Shown here: positions 17,556 through 24,401 of the stretch, in pieces
Position numbering within the stretch: position 1 is the first letter of the stretch
Layout: each line of letters begins with the position of its first letter
DNA from: Flavobacterium psychrophilum
GTDB lineage: Bacteria; Bacteroidota; Bacteroidia; Flavobacteriales; Flavobacteriaceae
Reading direction: 5' to 3'
DNA length: 45,706 bases
Assembly (NCBI GenBank): GCA_945872245.1
Contig: CAMBZB010000016.1
Span: 1 to 45,706 of the forward strand
Made by a program: the position numbers and the translations under genes
The notes under the pieces: generated by a model
Told to the model about the DNA's origin: nothing
Seen by the model: only the letters and a program-made list of their open reading frames with translations
Databases searched by the model: none

Positions 17556-18048
17556 ATATTATATTTTTAGTTTCGATTTGTATTTCGTTATATTTTCTTA
17601 GTTCTTTTGAAGTAATTAGTCCTTTAACTTCTATCTCAAATTCTGATATATAACTCCCAAGTAAGGAAGAATCTAGAATAGTATTTATTTGATTTTTGAC
17701 GTTTATTTCCGCCAACTTGTATTTCTGATTTAGTATTGATTGGTCCTTAAAACAGGAAATGTAGTTATCTATATACAACTCTTCAATTAACTTTTCAGAT
17801 TTCAAACCATATAATTTTTTTCTCTGAATAATTCCATTAATAAACCTGCATGAAGTATCATTAACAAAATAGATTGTTTTTATTTTTTCTCTAGAAACGA
17901 ACTGTTTAATCGCTGATGCATATTCGAAATCTTCATCTAGTAATATTCCAATCGACGTGGTTAAAAAATAACTATCATTACCATATTTTTTCTTTAAATA
18001 ATTTTCCATATTTGAGAAAGGACAAACGATAAAAAGTTGATTATTCAT
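17545..18048 (-). CDS. Degenerate beta-carbonic-anhydrase-like protein
   Basis: 167-residue soluble protein with the layout of a beta-carbonic anhydrase but altered active site. The first zinc Cys is kept in FIVCPFSNM (Cys9), where enzymes have CSDSR, so the Asp-Arg dyad is lost. EYASAIKQFVSREKIKTIYF then matches the helix and strand before the second site, where VNDTSCRF (Cys67) replaces GHxxCG, so His is Asp. The C-terminal INVKNQINTILDSS and FEIEVKGLI match the enzyme end. ATG 18048 is 1 nt after the dihydroorotase-like stop; an in-frame ATG exists at 18096. A sensor or SbtA partner role is inference. Confidence 0.65.
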   Translation of the reverse strand: MNNQLFIVCPFSNMENYLKKKYGNDSYFLTTSIGILLDEDFEYASAIKQFVSREKIKTIYFVNDTSCRFINGIIQRKKLYGLKSEKLIEELYIDNYISCFKDQSILNQKYKLAEINVKNQINTILDSSLLGSYISEFEIEVKGLITSKELRKYNEIQIETKNIIYEF

Positions 18049-18049
18049 A

Positions 18050-19402
18050 CTATCTAATTTTTGAAAATAATAATCTTTTTCCTTGTTTTTCTTCATTTAT
18101 AATACCATCATTATATACTAAATTTCCATTTACAAAAGTTTTTATTATTTTGCTTTTAAAGAATTGATTTTCAAATGGTGACCACTGGCATTTATACAAA
18201 GTATTTTTAGGAGTTACTTGCCATTGCTGGTTTAAATCAACAAGTACTAAATCGGCAAAATAACCTTCTCTGATATAACCTCGTTGCTTTATTCTGTATA
18301 TTTCAGCAACATGGTGGCTCATTTTTTCTACAATTTTTTCTAGACTTATTTTTCCTTGATGATAAAATTCAAGCATTGTAGGTAAAGCATGTTGAACCAA
18401 AGGACCTCCAGACATAGATTTGAAATAGGCGCCGCTTTTTTCGTTAATAGTATGAGGAGCATGATCAGTCGCAATAATATCTAATCTATTATCCAAAAGC
18501 GCTGCTAATAAACCTTTTTTGTCTTTCTCCGTTTTTATTGATGGATTCCATTTTAATTTTGATCCCAATTTTGCATAATCAGCGTCTGAAAACCAAAGGT
18601 GATGCACACAGGCTTCGGCAGTAATTCTTTTTTCATTAATTGGAAGTAGGTTTTCGAATAAATTAGCTTCTGCAAGTGTTGAAATATGAAATAAATGCAA
18701 ACGATTATTATGTTTTTTTGCTATTTCCAAAACCCGTTTTGTGGCTGTTAGACAGGCTTCTTCACTTCTAATTTTTGGATGAAATTCAAAAGGAATATTT
18801 TCGCTATATTTTTCGCGATATAAGTTTGTATTATTTTTAATGATAAGATCATCCTCGCTATGTAAGGCAACTAATGAATTGCTTCTAGAAAATAGTTTTT
18901 CTAAAAATTCTGGATAATTTGCCAATATGCCTTCGTCATTATTAAAATATAATCCATCATCAGTTATTCCACAAACCATTTCATTATTTGTTTTTAATGC
19001 TTCTTCTAAATTGTTTTGATTGATTCCCATAAAAAAGGAATAGTTAGCCAATGATGTTTTTGAAGCTGCAGCATATTTTTCCTCTAATAACTCTTGTGTC
19101 AAGGTGTTGGGAATTGTGTTTGGCATTTCCATAAACGAGGTAATTCCCCCCGCAACGGCTGCTCTTGATTCGGAATAAATAGTTCCTTTATGTGTTAAAC
19201 CTGGTTCTCGAAAGTTGACTTGATCATCAATAACTCCGGGCAATAAATATAGCCCTTCGGCATTAATTTCCATAATTGAACTTGCTCCTTCTAAATTAAT
19301 GGATGTACCTATTTTTTCAATTCGTTCATTTGCAATTAGAATATCTGCGATAACAGTATTACCTTCATTTACAATTGAAGCATTCCTTATGATTGTTTTC
19401 AT
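18050..19402 (-). CDS. Dihydroorotase-like amidohydrolase with altered metal site
   Basis: 450-residue amidohydrolase of the class I dihydroorotase group common in Bacteroidota, which cyclises carbamoyl-aspartate. Conserved: NFREPGLTHKGTI, ITSFMEMPNT, IRSEEACLTAT, CVHHLWFSDADY and catalytic Asp313 in ATDHAPH. Changed: the HxH metal motif reads Gln61-Val-Asn63, and the GxK segment with the carboxylated bridging lysine reads CGITDDGLYF, with Thr147 at the lysine position. His181 and His239 remain. Adjacent to tsaC with no gap (TAGATG). It may be a carboxyl-lysine-independent isoform or an inactive or repurposed protein. Confidence 0.85.
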   Translation of the reverse strand: MKTIIRNASIVNEGNTVIADILIANERIEKIGTSINLEGASSIMEINAEGLYLLPGVIDDQVNFREPGLTHKGTIYSESRAAVAGGITSFMEMPNTIPNTLTQELLEEKYAAASKTSLANYSFFMGINQNNLEEALKTNNEMVCGITDDGLYFNNDEGILANYPEFLEKLFSRSNSLVALHSEDDLIIKNNTNLYREKYSENIPFEFHPKIRSEEACLTATKRVLEIAKKHNNRLHLFHISTLAEANLFENLLPINEKRITAEACVHHLWFSDADYAKLGSKLKWNPSIKTEKDKKGLLAALLDNRLDIIATDHAPHTINEKSGAYFKSMSGGPLVQHALPTMLEFYHQGKISLEKIVEKMSHHVAEIYRIKQRGYIREGYFADLVLVDLNQQWQVTPKNTLYKCQWSPFENQFFKSKIIKTFVNGNLVYNDGIINEEKQGKRLLFSKIR

Positions 19403-20356
19403 CTATTTTTTTGTAGCTCTTTCCAATTTGTCATTCATGGTTTTACCTAAACCAATATCGGGTAATCGTTCTGCAATTATTACATCTAATTTTTTTTGGT
19501 CTAAACGATGCATTGCTGCGTATAAATTTTTAGCTGCTTCATTAAAATCCCCAGATTTTGATAATATTTCTTCATGAATAATACTTTTATCATGAAGCTG
19601 ATTTTTAAAAACCAGTAACCCGATTTTTTTTCCTTTGAAACATTTTAACAACTCAGAAATATTATTTGTAAGGTAAGTATCCGTTTTTGGTGCATAATGG
19701 CGTGAGAGCATACCTGGAGAGTTTGGAGTTTTTTCACTATTTGTGATAATGCTTAATTTACCGGTTGTTTTCTCTATTTCCTCTAGAGAAATGGATCCGT
19801 GTCTGTATAAAATAGGTTGGTTATTTTCAAAACCAATAATGGTAGATTCTAAACCTTTTTCACATTCTCCACCTTCTAAAATTACCTCTAGTTTTCCGCC
19901 AAAATAATTGAAAACGTGGCCTGCATTAGTAGGACTTATGGATCCAAAAGGATTTGCGCTAGGTGCTGCTAAAGGAAAATCAAGTTTGTTCAACAGAGCC
20001 AGCGCTATAGGATGATTAGGCACTCTAACAGCAACAGTATCTTTACCAGCTGTTATTAAATCTGAAATATAAGGTTGTTTTTTTAAAACTAATGTTAAAG
20101 GTCCAGGCCAAAATTTTTCAGCAAGAATCAAGGCACTTTCAGGTATATCAATAGCAACATCACTTATACATGATGCCGACTTAAGATGTACAATTAGTGG
20201 GTTGTAAAAAGGTCTGTTTTTTAATTTAAAGATTTCTTTTAGTGCAGTTTCATTGTAAGCATTTCCAGCAAGTCCATAGACTGTTTCAGTAGGAATTGCT
20301 ATCAGTTCGTTTTTCAGAAGTATTTCTTTTGCTTTATTTATATCTGTTGTTATCAT
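19403..20356 (-). CDS. tsaC: Threonylcarbamoyl-AMP synthase (Sua5/TsaC type)
   Basis: 317-residue enzyme that makes threonylcarbamoyl-AMP from threonine, bicarbonate and ATP for the t6A37 modification of ANN-decoding tRNAs. The YrdC domain (1-200) shows IPTETVYGLAGNAYN, FKLKNRPFYNPLIVHL and APSANPFGSISPT. SPGMLSRHYAPKTDTYL marks the linker to a C-terminal Sua5 domain, so this is the long form. ATG 20356 is preferred over the in-frame start at 20374, which overlaps the upstream gene; the gap is 5 nt. Its use of bicarbonate fits the operon's other members. Confidence 0.88.
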   Translation of the reverse strand: MITTDINKAKEILLKNELIAIPTETVYGLAGNAYNETALKEIFKLKNRPFYNPLIVHLKSASCISDVAIDIPESALILAEKFWPGPLTLVLKKQPYISDLITAGKDTVAVRVPNHPIALALLNKLDFPLAAPSANPFGSISPTNAGHVFNYFGGKLEVILEGGECEKGLESTIIGFENNQPILYRHGSISLEEIEKTTGKLSIITNSEKTPNSPGMLSRHYAPKTDTYLTNNISELLKCFKGKKIGLLVFKNQLHDKSIIHEEILSKSGDFNEAAKNLYAAMHRLDQKKLDVIIAERLPDIGLGKTMNDKLERATKK

Positions 20357-20361
20357 TATTT

Positions 20362-21198
20362 TTATGGATTGCAAATGTCACAGTACATAGGATCTTCAGT
20401 TTTTTTATCATTTGGAAATTCTTCTTCTTTTTTATAATTGCATTTTTGACAATTATAGATATAGCTTAAAGTTGAGCGTGTAGGAAAATTGCATTGATTA
20501 CAACGCAAACCTGCTTTTCTATTAACAATTCCAAATCCTGGCGTCTCACATTTTGGGCATAATGATTTTATCTTGTCAACCAATTTGAAAGTAGCTTTTT
20601 CAATCACCTTCATTCGGGTTGGGTTATACATAGCACGCATATCGGTTTCAATATAAGCTGTTCCGTAATTTTTAATGAGCTTAAAAAAACTATCGTTTAA
20701 TAGCTTTTCGTCAATTATTCCTTTAACAATTCCTTCTAAATCATCTTTTGATTTTCTAAGAATTAAGGCGTGTGAAGGAAAATTTGAATTATATGCAAAT
20801 TCTTGAAGTTCTTCTTTTGTTTTTATTTCTGAGCCATTAAAATTGGTTTCTAAACTTAGCTCTCGTGCACTAATTTCAATATTATTTTTCTTATCTATAA
20901 AGAGTAAAAATTCATCATCGGCAGCTGCAATAAAAATAGTGGGATGAGATCCAAAAGAGCCTTCACTAGCAATTGCTAAATCACAATTTGTTGAATACAT
21001 GGCCATAAGGCATTTATTTCGAGCAGTTGTAATTGGGTCGTCTTTTCTTTCGATCTCTCCTGTAAATGTTCCCAATTTATCGGTATCTAAATCAGAAGAA
21101 ACAAAACATTTTACACCCAATTCTTTTTCTAAAATTGGAGCAATCACTTTTTCTTTTTCGTGTTTGGTTGCTATTAGTAAATTCCTCCCTTGGAACAT
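20362..21198 (-). CDS. DUF6671-like protein with C-terminal zinc ribbons
   Basis: 278-residue cytoplasmic protein of unknown function, resembling DUF6671. The N-terminal 200 residues (MFQGRNLLIATKHEKEKVIA; CDLAIASEGSFGSHPTIF; YIETDMRAMYNPTRMKVIE) look like an alpha/beta domain. The C-terminal 65 residues carry four Cys pairs, CPKC, CNQC, CQKC and CDIC, arranged as two zinc ribbons. Its ATG overlaps the stop of the upstream small gene (TAATG), and tsaC follows after 5 nt. The conserved SEGSFG and ETDMRAMYNPTR strings suggest an enzyme active site, but no reaction can be named. Confidence 0.7.
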   Translation of the reverse strand: MFQGRNLLIATKHEKEKVIAPILEKELGVKCFVSSDLDTDKLGTFTGEIERKDDPITTARNKCLMAMYSTNCDLAIASEGSFGSHPTIFIAAADDEFLLFIDKKNNIEISARELSLETNFNGSEIKTKEELQEFAYNSNFPSHALILRKSKDDLEGIVKGIIDEKLLNDSFFKLIKNYGTAYIETDMRAMYNPTRMKVIEKATFKLVDKIKSLCPKCETPGFGIVNRKAGLRCNQCNFPTRSTLSYIYNCQKCNYKKEEEFPNDKKTEDPMYCDICNP

Positions 21199-21479
21199 TA
21201 AATGTCTTTTAATGAAATAGTTATTTCAGAATTAATTACAAGTCTTTTGTTATTAGCTTTAGCTTCTGAAATGATTTCTTCTAGTTTTTTTATTTCGTTT
21301 CTTAGTAGTGGAATTTTCTTTTGTGCTGTTTCATCGTCCTTTCCAAATCGCTCTTGAGAACTCCAATTTTGGATGTTATGAAAATTGATTTTGGAGTTAA
21401 ACATACTCGTTAAAATTTCTTTGGCCTCATTACAGGAAAAGTCACCTTCAATAAGTTTTAATTTTTTAATTTTATTCAT
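21198..21479 (-). CDS. Small unknown protein, first gene of the SbtA operon
   Basis: 93-residue charged protein with no recognised domain. It begins MNKIKKLKLIEGDFSCNEAK and includes NWSSQERFGKDDETAQ, followed by a helical stretch (KIPLLRNEIKKLEEIISEAK) that may form a coiled coil. No signal peptide. It overlaps the next gene by one base (TAATG) and is the promoter-proximal gene of the operon, facing the LysR gene across 314 nt that hold a perfect dyad. Being first and small, it could be regulatory, but this is a guess. Confidence 0.65.
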   Translation of the reverse strand: MNKIKKLKLIEGDFSCNEAKEILTSMFNSKINFHNIQNWSSQERFGKDDETAQKKIPLLRNEIKKLEEIISEAKANNKRLVINSEITISLKDI

Positions 21480-21515
21480 TTTATAGGTGATAGTGATTTT
21501 AATGCTAAAGCCCAG

Positions 21516-21534
21516 AAATTATTGCTAATAATTT
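21516..21534. promoter_or_regulatory. Perfect 8-bp dyad containing TTA-N7-TAA (candidate LysR operator)
   Basis: AAATTATT-GCT-AATAATTT is an uninterrupted palindrome 37 nt upstream of the operon's first ATG. It contains TTA-N7-TAA (21519-21531), the recognition form reported for CmpR/CbbR regulators, and the general LysR form T-N11-A. A second TTA-N7-TAA without long arms is at 21618-21630. In DNA this AT-rich one such motif is expected by chance; the long arms are what distinguish the first. Confidence 0.5.
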
Positions 21535-21761
21535 AAATAGCTGACTGTTAACTTCGTCTTTAATTATAAATACTGTAAGAAGAAAGACAATCATTAATAC
21601 CAAACAAAAGCTGGTTTTTATTCCAATTAAATTTATTCTGTTTCAATTTATAGTTGCTTTTTATTTTTAAAATGATATTCTATAAATCAAAAAGTTTTTG
21701 TAGTAATTGTTTTTGTTTTTAACACTGCAAAATTGACAATTCTAGTTCATTAATTTTTATT

Positions 21762-21769
21762 TATATTTG
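21762..21769 (+). promoter_or_regulatory. -7 promoter element of the LysR gene
   Basis: TATATTTG 24 nt upstream of the ATG; -33 position not clear. No matching box was found for the divergent operon, consistent with a need for an activator. Confidence 0.5.
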
Positions 21770-21793
21770 TAATGTAATCCATAAAAAAAATTT

Positions 21794-22717
21794 ATGAAAT
21801 ATACATTGAATCAATTGCAGATATTTTTGAAAATCGTGCAAACACAAAGTGTAACAAAGGCTTCGGAAGAATTGCACCTAACACAGCCGGCGGTTTCTAT
21901 ACAGTTAAAAAATTTTCAAGAACAATTCGACATACCTTTAACGGAAGTGGTCGGGCGAAAAATTTATATTACAGATTTTGGGTTAGAAATTGCGGAGGCG
22001 GCTGAAAACATAATCAATCAAGTTTATGCCATAAACTATAAAACCTTAGCTTACAAAGGCCAATTAACAGGGCGTTTAAAGATTTCAGTAGTTTCAACAG
22101 GAAAGTATGTTATGCCTTATTTTCTTACTAATTTTATGCAACAGCATTCTGGAATCGAATTAATGATGGATGTAACGAATAAAAATAAAGTTGTTGAGAG
22201 TTTGGAAAATAATGAAGTTGATTTTGCACTTGTTTCTATATTACAAAATACATTAAATATTGAGAAAATCGATTTACTTCAAAATAAGTTGTACTTGTTA
22301 GGAAGTACCGAAAAAAAAATCAAAAAGGGGACTAACATAAAAGATATATTTAAACATTTGCCTTTAATATTTAGAGAAAAAGGTTCAGGGACACGACAAA
22401 CAATGGAAAGTTTTATTGAACGTAATAATGTACCGGTTTTAAAGAAAATGGAATTGACATCTAATGAAGCCGTAAAGCAAGCCTTACTCGCAGGTTTAGG
22501 TTATTCAATTATGCCCTTAATTGGAATTAAAAATGAACTGCACAACAAAGAATTACAAATTATTCCTATAAAAGGTCTTCCAATTAGAACGACCTGGAGT
22601 TTAATATGGTCAAAAGGAAAGAAACATTCACCAGTTTCTAAGTCATTTTTAGAGTATTTAAAAAAAGAAAAATCCCAAATTGTAAACGATAGATTTAGTT
22701 GGTACGAGCAGTATTAG
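21794..22717 (+). CDS. LysR-family regulator, CbbR/CmpR type
   Basis: 307-residue transcription factor. The N-terminal winged helix-turn-helix is in SVTKASEELHLTQPAVSIQL (18-37). The ligand domain has VSTGKYVMPYFLTNFMQQHS, VTNKNKVVESLENNEVDFAL, FREKGSGTRQTMESFI and ALLAGLGYSIMPL, all typical of CbbR and CmpR, which control CO2-fixation and bicarbonate-uptake genes. It is divergent from the SbtA operon, the standard layout for a LysR regulator and its target. The effector is not visible from sequence. It ends 80 nt before the right-hand yegP repeat. Confidence 0.9.
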   Translation: MKYTLNQLQIFLKIVQTQSVTKASEELHLTQPAVSIQLKNFQEQFDIPLTEVVGRKIYITDFGLEIAEAAENIINQVYAINYKTLAYKGQLTGRLKISVVSTGKYVMPYFLTNFMQQHSGIELMMDVTNKNKVVESLENNEVDFALVSILQNTLNIEKIDLLQNKLYLLGSTEKKIKKGTNIKDIFKHLPLIFREKGSGTRQTMESFIERNNVPVLKKMELTSNEAVKQALLAGLGYSIMPLIGIKNELHNKELQIIPIKGLPIRTTWSLIWSKGKKHSPVSKSFLEYLKKEKSQIVNDRFSWYEQY

Positions 22718-22797
22718 GAGGTTGTCACTTTTGGGAAACCTTTTGGGTTGGGTAGTGCGATTGGTCAAATCCCAAATGTGCTATATGGGTAGGCATA

Positions 22798-22959
22798 AAA
22801 TATTTTTTTAAAATGATGCTAGATTACTCCGTTATTGCCACAAGCCGAAAATATACCAAGCCATTGCTTCTTCAAAAAGGAATCGACGAAATTAGTCGCA
22901 CTGCCGCAAAATCTGATGTACTGGATTTTTCCGTGAATGAATTTGTTTTTCCGGATTAG
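22798..22959 (+). pseudogene. Truncated yegP copy at the right edge of the SbtA island
   Basis: Copy of the last ~53 codons of the yegP gene at 15808-16155, with the same stop context. The frame is intact from ATG 22813 (MMLDYSVIATSRKY to NEFVFPD), but the whole first DUF1508 repeat is missing, so this is a remnant or a target-site copy. Differences from the left copy include D-to-Y and V-to-I changes. Only silent or mild changes have built up, which suggests either recent origin or retained use. Confidence 0.75.
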
Positions 22960-23035
22960 GTTTCTCCTAAAGAAATTTTTGAAAAGGATGGTGTATAAAT
23001 AAGGGAAGAAGAGTAGTCCTAAATACTTTTTTAAC
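22798..23035 (+). repeat. Right long direct repeat bounding the SbtA island
   Basis: Partner of 15994-16228. Similarity ends at CTAAATACTTTTTTAAC in both copies, immediately before unrelated cassette-like sequence on each side. Confidence 0.85.
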
Positions 23036-23059
23036 CCCAAGCCGCTGTTATGATAAGTG

Positions 23060-23332
23060 TTATTGATTAATGCTGTTAACCACCCTCACAGGAATAATTT
23101 CAATTTTCATATACGGGTAATATGGCAAAGTTGAAAGTTTTGAATGCACATCCTCAGAATCAGTCGCCATCATTACCATAAAAATCCCAGACATATTAAG
23201 TTTAATAAAGGTATCTACAATAGTCCCATTTTGTTCCAACTCTTTTACAACCTCCTGTTCTCTTGGGAGAAGTTTCATTCTTGTTTCGTTGTCCAATCCT
23301 TCTAATTGGATATCAAGCATAAATTTTTTCAT
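23060..23332 (-). CDS. Muconolactone-isomerase-like small protein
   Basis: 90-residue protein with the ferredoxin-like fold signature of the muconolactone delta-isomerase/YciI group: MKKFMLDIQLEGLDNE, then REQEVVKELEQNGTIVD and LSTLPYYPYMKIEIIPV. No catechol pathway genes are near, so the substrate is unknown; such stand-alone members are common in accessory DNA. The frame is open upstream to 23380, but ATG 23332 starts at the fold's first strand. It lies alone between the GCTGTTA box at 23044 and the structured repeat at 23377-23512, like a gene cassette. Confidence 0.7.
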   Translation of the reverse strand: MKKFMLDIQLEGLDNETRMKLLPREQEVVKELEQNGTIVDTFIKLNMSGIFMVMMATDSEDVHSKLSTLPYYPYMKIEIIPVRVVNSINQ

Positions 23333-23376
23333 TTTTTTGTCGTTTGTTTCTTCCACTGTCGTCTTTTTAGAATGAG

Positions 23377-23512
23377 GCACAACGTACCACAGCTTTGAAA
23401 AGTTGCGGCTTTTGGAAACGGTTAGTTTTCGTTACTTGAAAATGAAGTTATAGAAATTATTGTTTCCACTAGCAATTCCCAAGCAATTTTTTCAAAACGG
23501 CTGTTAACGTTC
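23377..23512 (-). repeat. Cassette-boundary-like structured repeat, copy 2
   Basis: Begins GCACAACGT and ends GGCTGTTAACG, matching the ends of the repeat at 24202-24318 (CTAACGT and GCTGTTAGCG), with further similarity before the end (AGCAATTCCC against GCAAGAAATCCC). About 135 nt, noncoding. Confidence 0.45.
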
Positions 23513-23516
23513 GTTT

Positions 23517-24155
23517 TTATTTTACCCAAAACTTTTCAGTTAAATAGAAAACTGTATCAATAAAATATAAGATTTCGTTTCTTGTTAAAACATTTTCGTC
23601 ATGCAAATCTTCTAAAATAATTCCTAGTTCCGGATGAATATAGTCATTATTACGATTATTTTCAAAGCCATTCAATGTTAGAAATTCTTTGACTTTGCTT
23701 AAATCTGTACTCGAAGTAATTGAAACATAATTTTGCTGAACCACTGCATATAAAACTTCATCATTCTTTGTGAAACCTAACAACTCATAGGCAGTGTCGG
23801 AAAAGAAATAATTATGAAGCAATAAATTGTATAAATAATCTTTCCAGGAGTTATAATAAATAGCATCGTTCAATTTTAGGACATGCTCGCTGTCTTTGAG
23901 ATAGACTTTCTGTTCTGCACCTTCACTTACATATTGAGAAAAATCTATTTTGTCAATCCAAAGATTATTCTTTGTAATGTAGTCTTCTAACTTCTTTGCT
24001 TCTTGTTTTTTGAAATGCTTTTCAATTTCAGCGCTTTTGCCTGATTCCTCGCCATCGTTAAGGTAACTGGCAATTGTTTGGATAATTGTTCCAAACCTAA
24101 TTTGGCTCTTTCCTGAAAGGACATTGTGAAGTTCATTTTTTAAATCATTTAGCAT
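23517..24155 (-). CDS. Kinase-fold protein (polyvalent-protein kinase-like)
   Basis: 212-residue soluble protein that looks like a short protein-kinase fold. VSEGAEQKVYL resembles a glycine-rich loop and HVLKLND the strand with the ATP-binding lysine. YAVVQQNYV fits the hinge, and IILEDLHDENVLTR the catalytic loop (HDxxN). Similar domains occur in large polyvalent proteins of phages and plasmids and as stand-alone accessory genes. ATG 24155 is preferred to TTG 24161. A TATATTTG box lies only 3 nt before the ATG (24166-24159), so the mRNA may be leaderless. Flanked on both sides by cassette-like repeats. Confidence 0.6.
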   Translation of the reverse strand: MLNDLKNELHNVLSGKSQIRFGTIIQTIASYLNDGEESGKSAEIEKHFKKQEAKKLEDYITKNNLWIDKIDFSQYVSEGAEQKVYLKDSEHVLKLNDAIYYNSWKDYLYNLLLHNYFFSDTAYELLGFTKNDEVLYAVVQQNYVSITSSTDLSKVKEFLTLNGFENNRNNDYIHPELGIILEDLHDENVLTRNEILYFIDTVFYLTEKFWVK

Positions 24156-24158
24156 TGA

Positions 24159-24166
24159 CAAATATA
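24159..24166 (-). promoter_or_regulatory. -7 element abutting the kinase-fold gene start
   Basis: TATATTTG-TCA-ATG on the minus strand; transcription would begin at or just inside the start codon. Confidence 0.45.
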
Positions 24167-24201
24167 AAAAGAAATTTTTGATTTTCAGCAGTCATAAAAT
24201 G

Positions 24202-24318
24202 ACCGCTAACGTCTTGTGGCTTGGCGTAGTGGCTGATTTTCAACACAAAAGTTCATACCGCCACAAAACTTTCTTTGGAGCAAGAAATCCCGCATATTGT
24301 AAATATGCTGTTAGCGGT
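24202..24318. repeat. Structured nested inverted repeat, cassette-boundary-like, copy 1
   Basis: ACCGCTAAC (24202-24210) pairs with GTTAGCGGT (24310-24318). Inside, TTGTGGC (24214-24220) pairs with GCCACAA (24260-24266), and GCATATT-GTA-AATATGC (24292-24308) is a separate perfect hairpin. The organisation of nested arms, ending in GTTAGCG, recalls integron attC sites, though the exact attC consensus is not met and no integrase is present. Confidence 0.6.
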
Positions 24319-24401
24319 TGTTTTTCCCTATCAAGAAATTGCTCTTTTTCATTGGTAAATTTATTCCCTTCTACATCTTTTAAAAACGACTTTAGCATCT
24401 A

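Noticed and set aside
18046..18096. Longer start (ATG 18096) for the carbonic-anhydrase-like gene
   Set aside because: It would overlap the dihydroorotase-like gene by 47 nt; ATG 18048 sits 1 nt after that gene's stop, as in the other tight junctions of the operon. Not fully excluded.
21618..21630. Second TTA-N7-TAA as an independent operator
   Set aside because: At this AT content about one such match is expected by chance in 300 nt, and it lacks extended arms; kept only as a note.
24202..24318. Calling the structured repeat a true integron attC site
   Set aside because: The terminal boxes do not fit RYYYAAC/GTTRRRY fully and no integron integrase is in the window.
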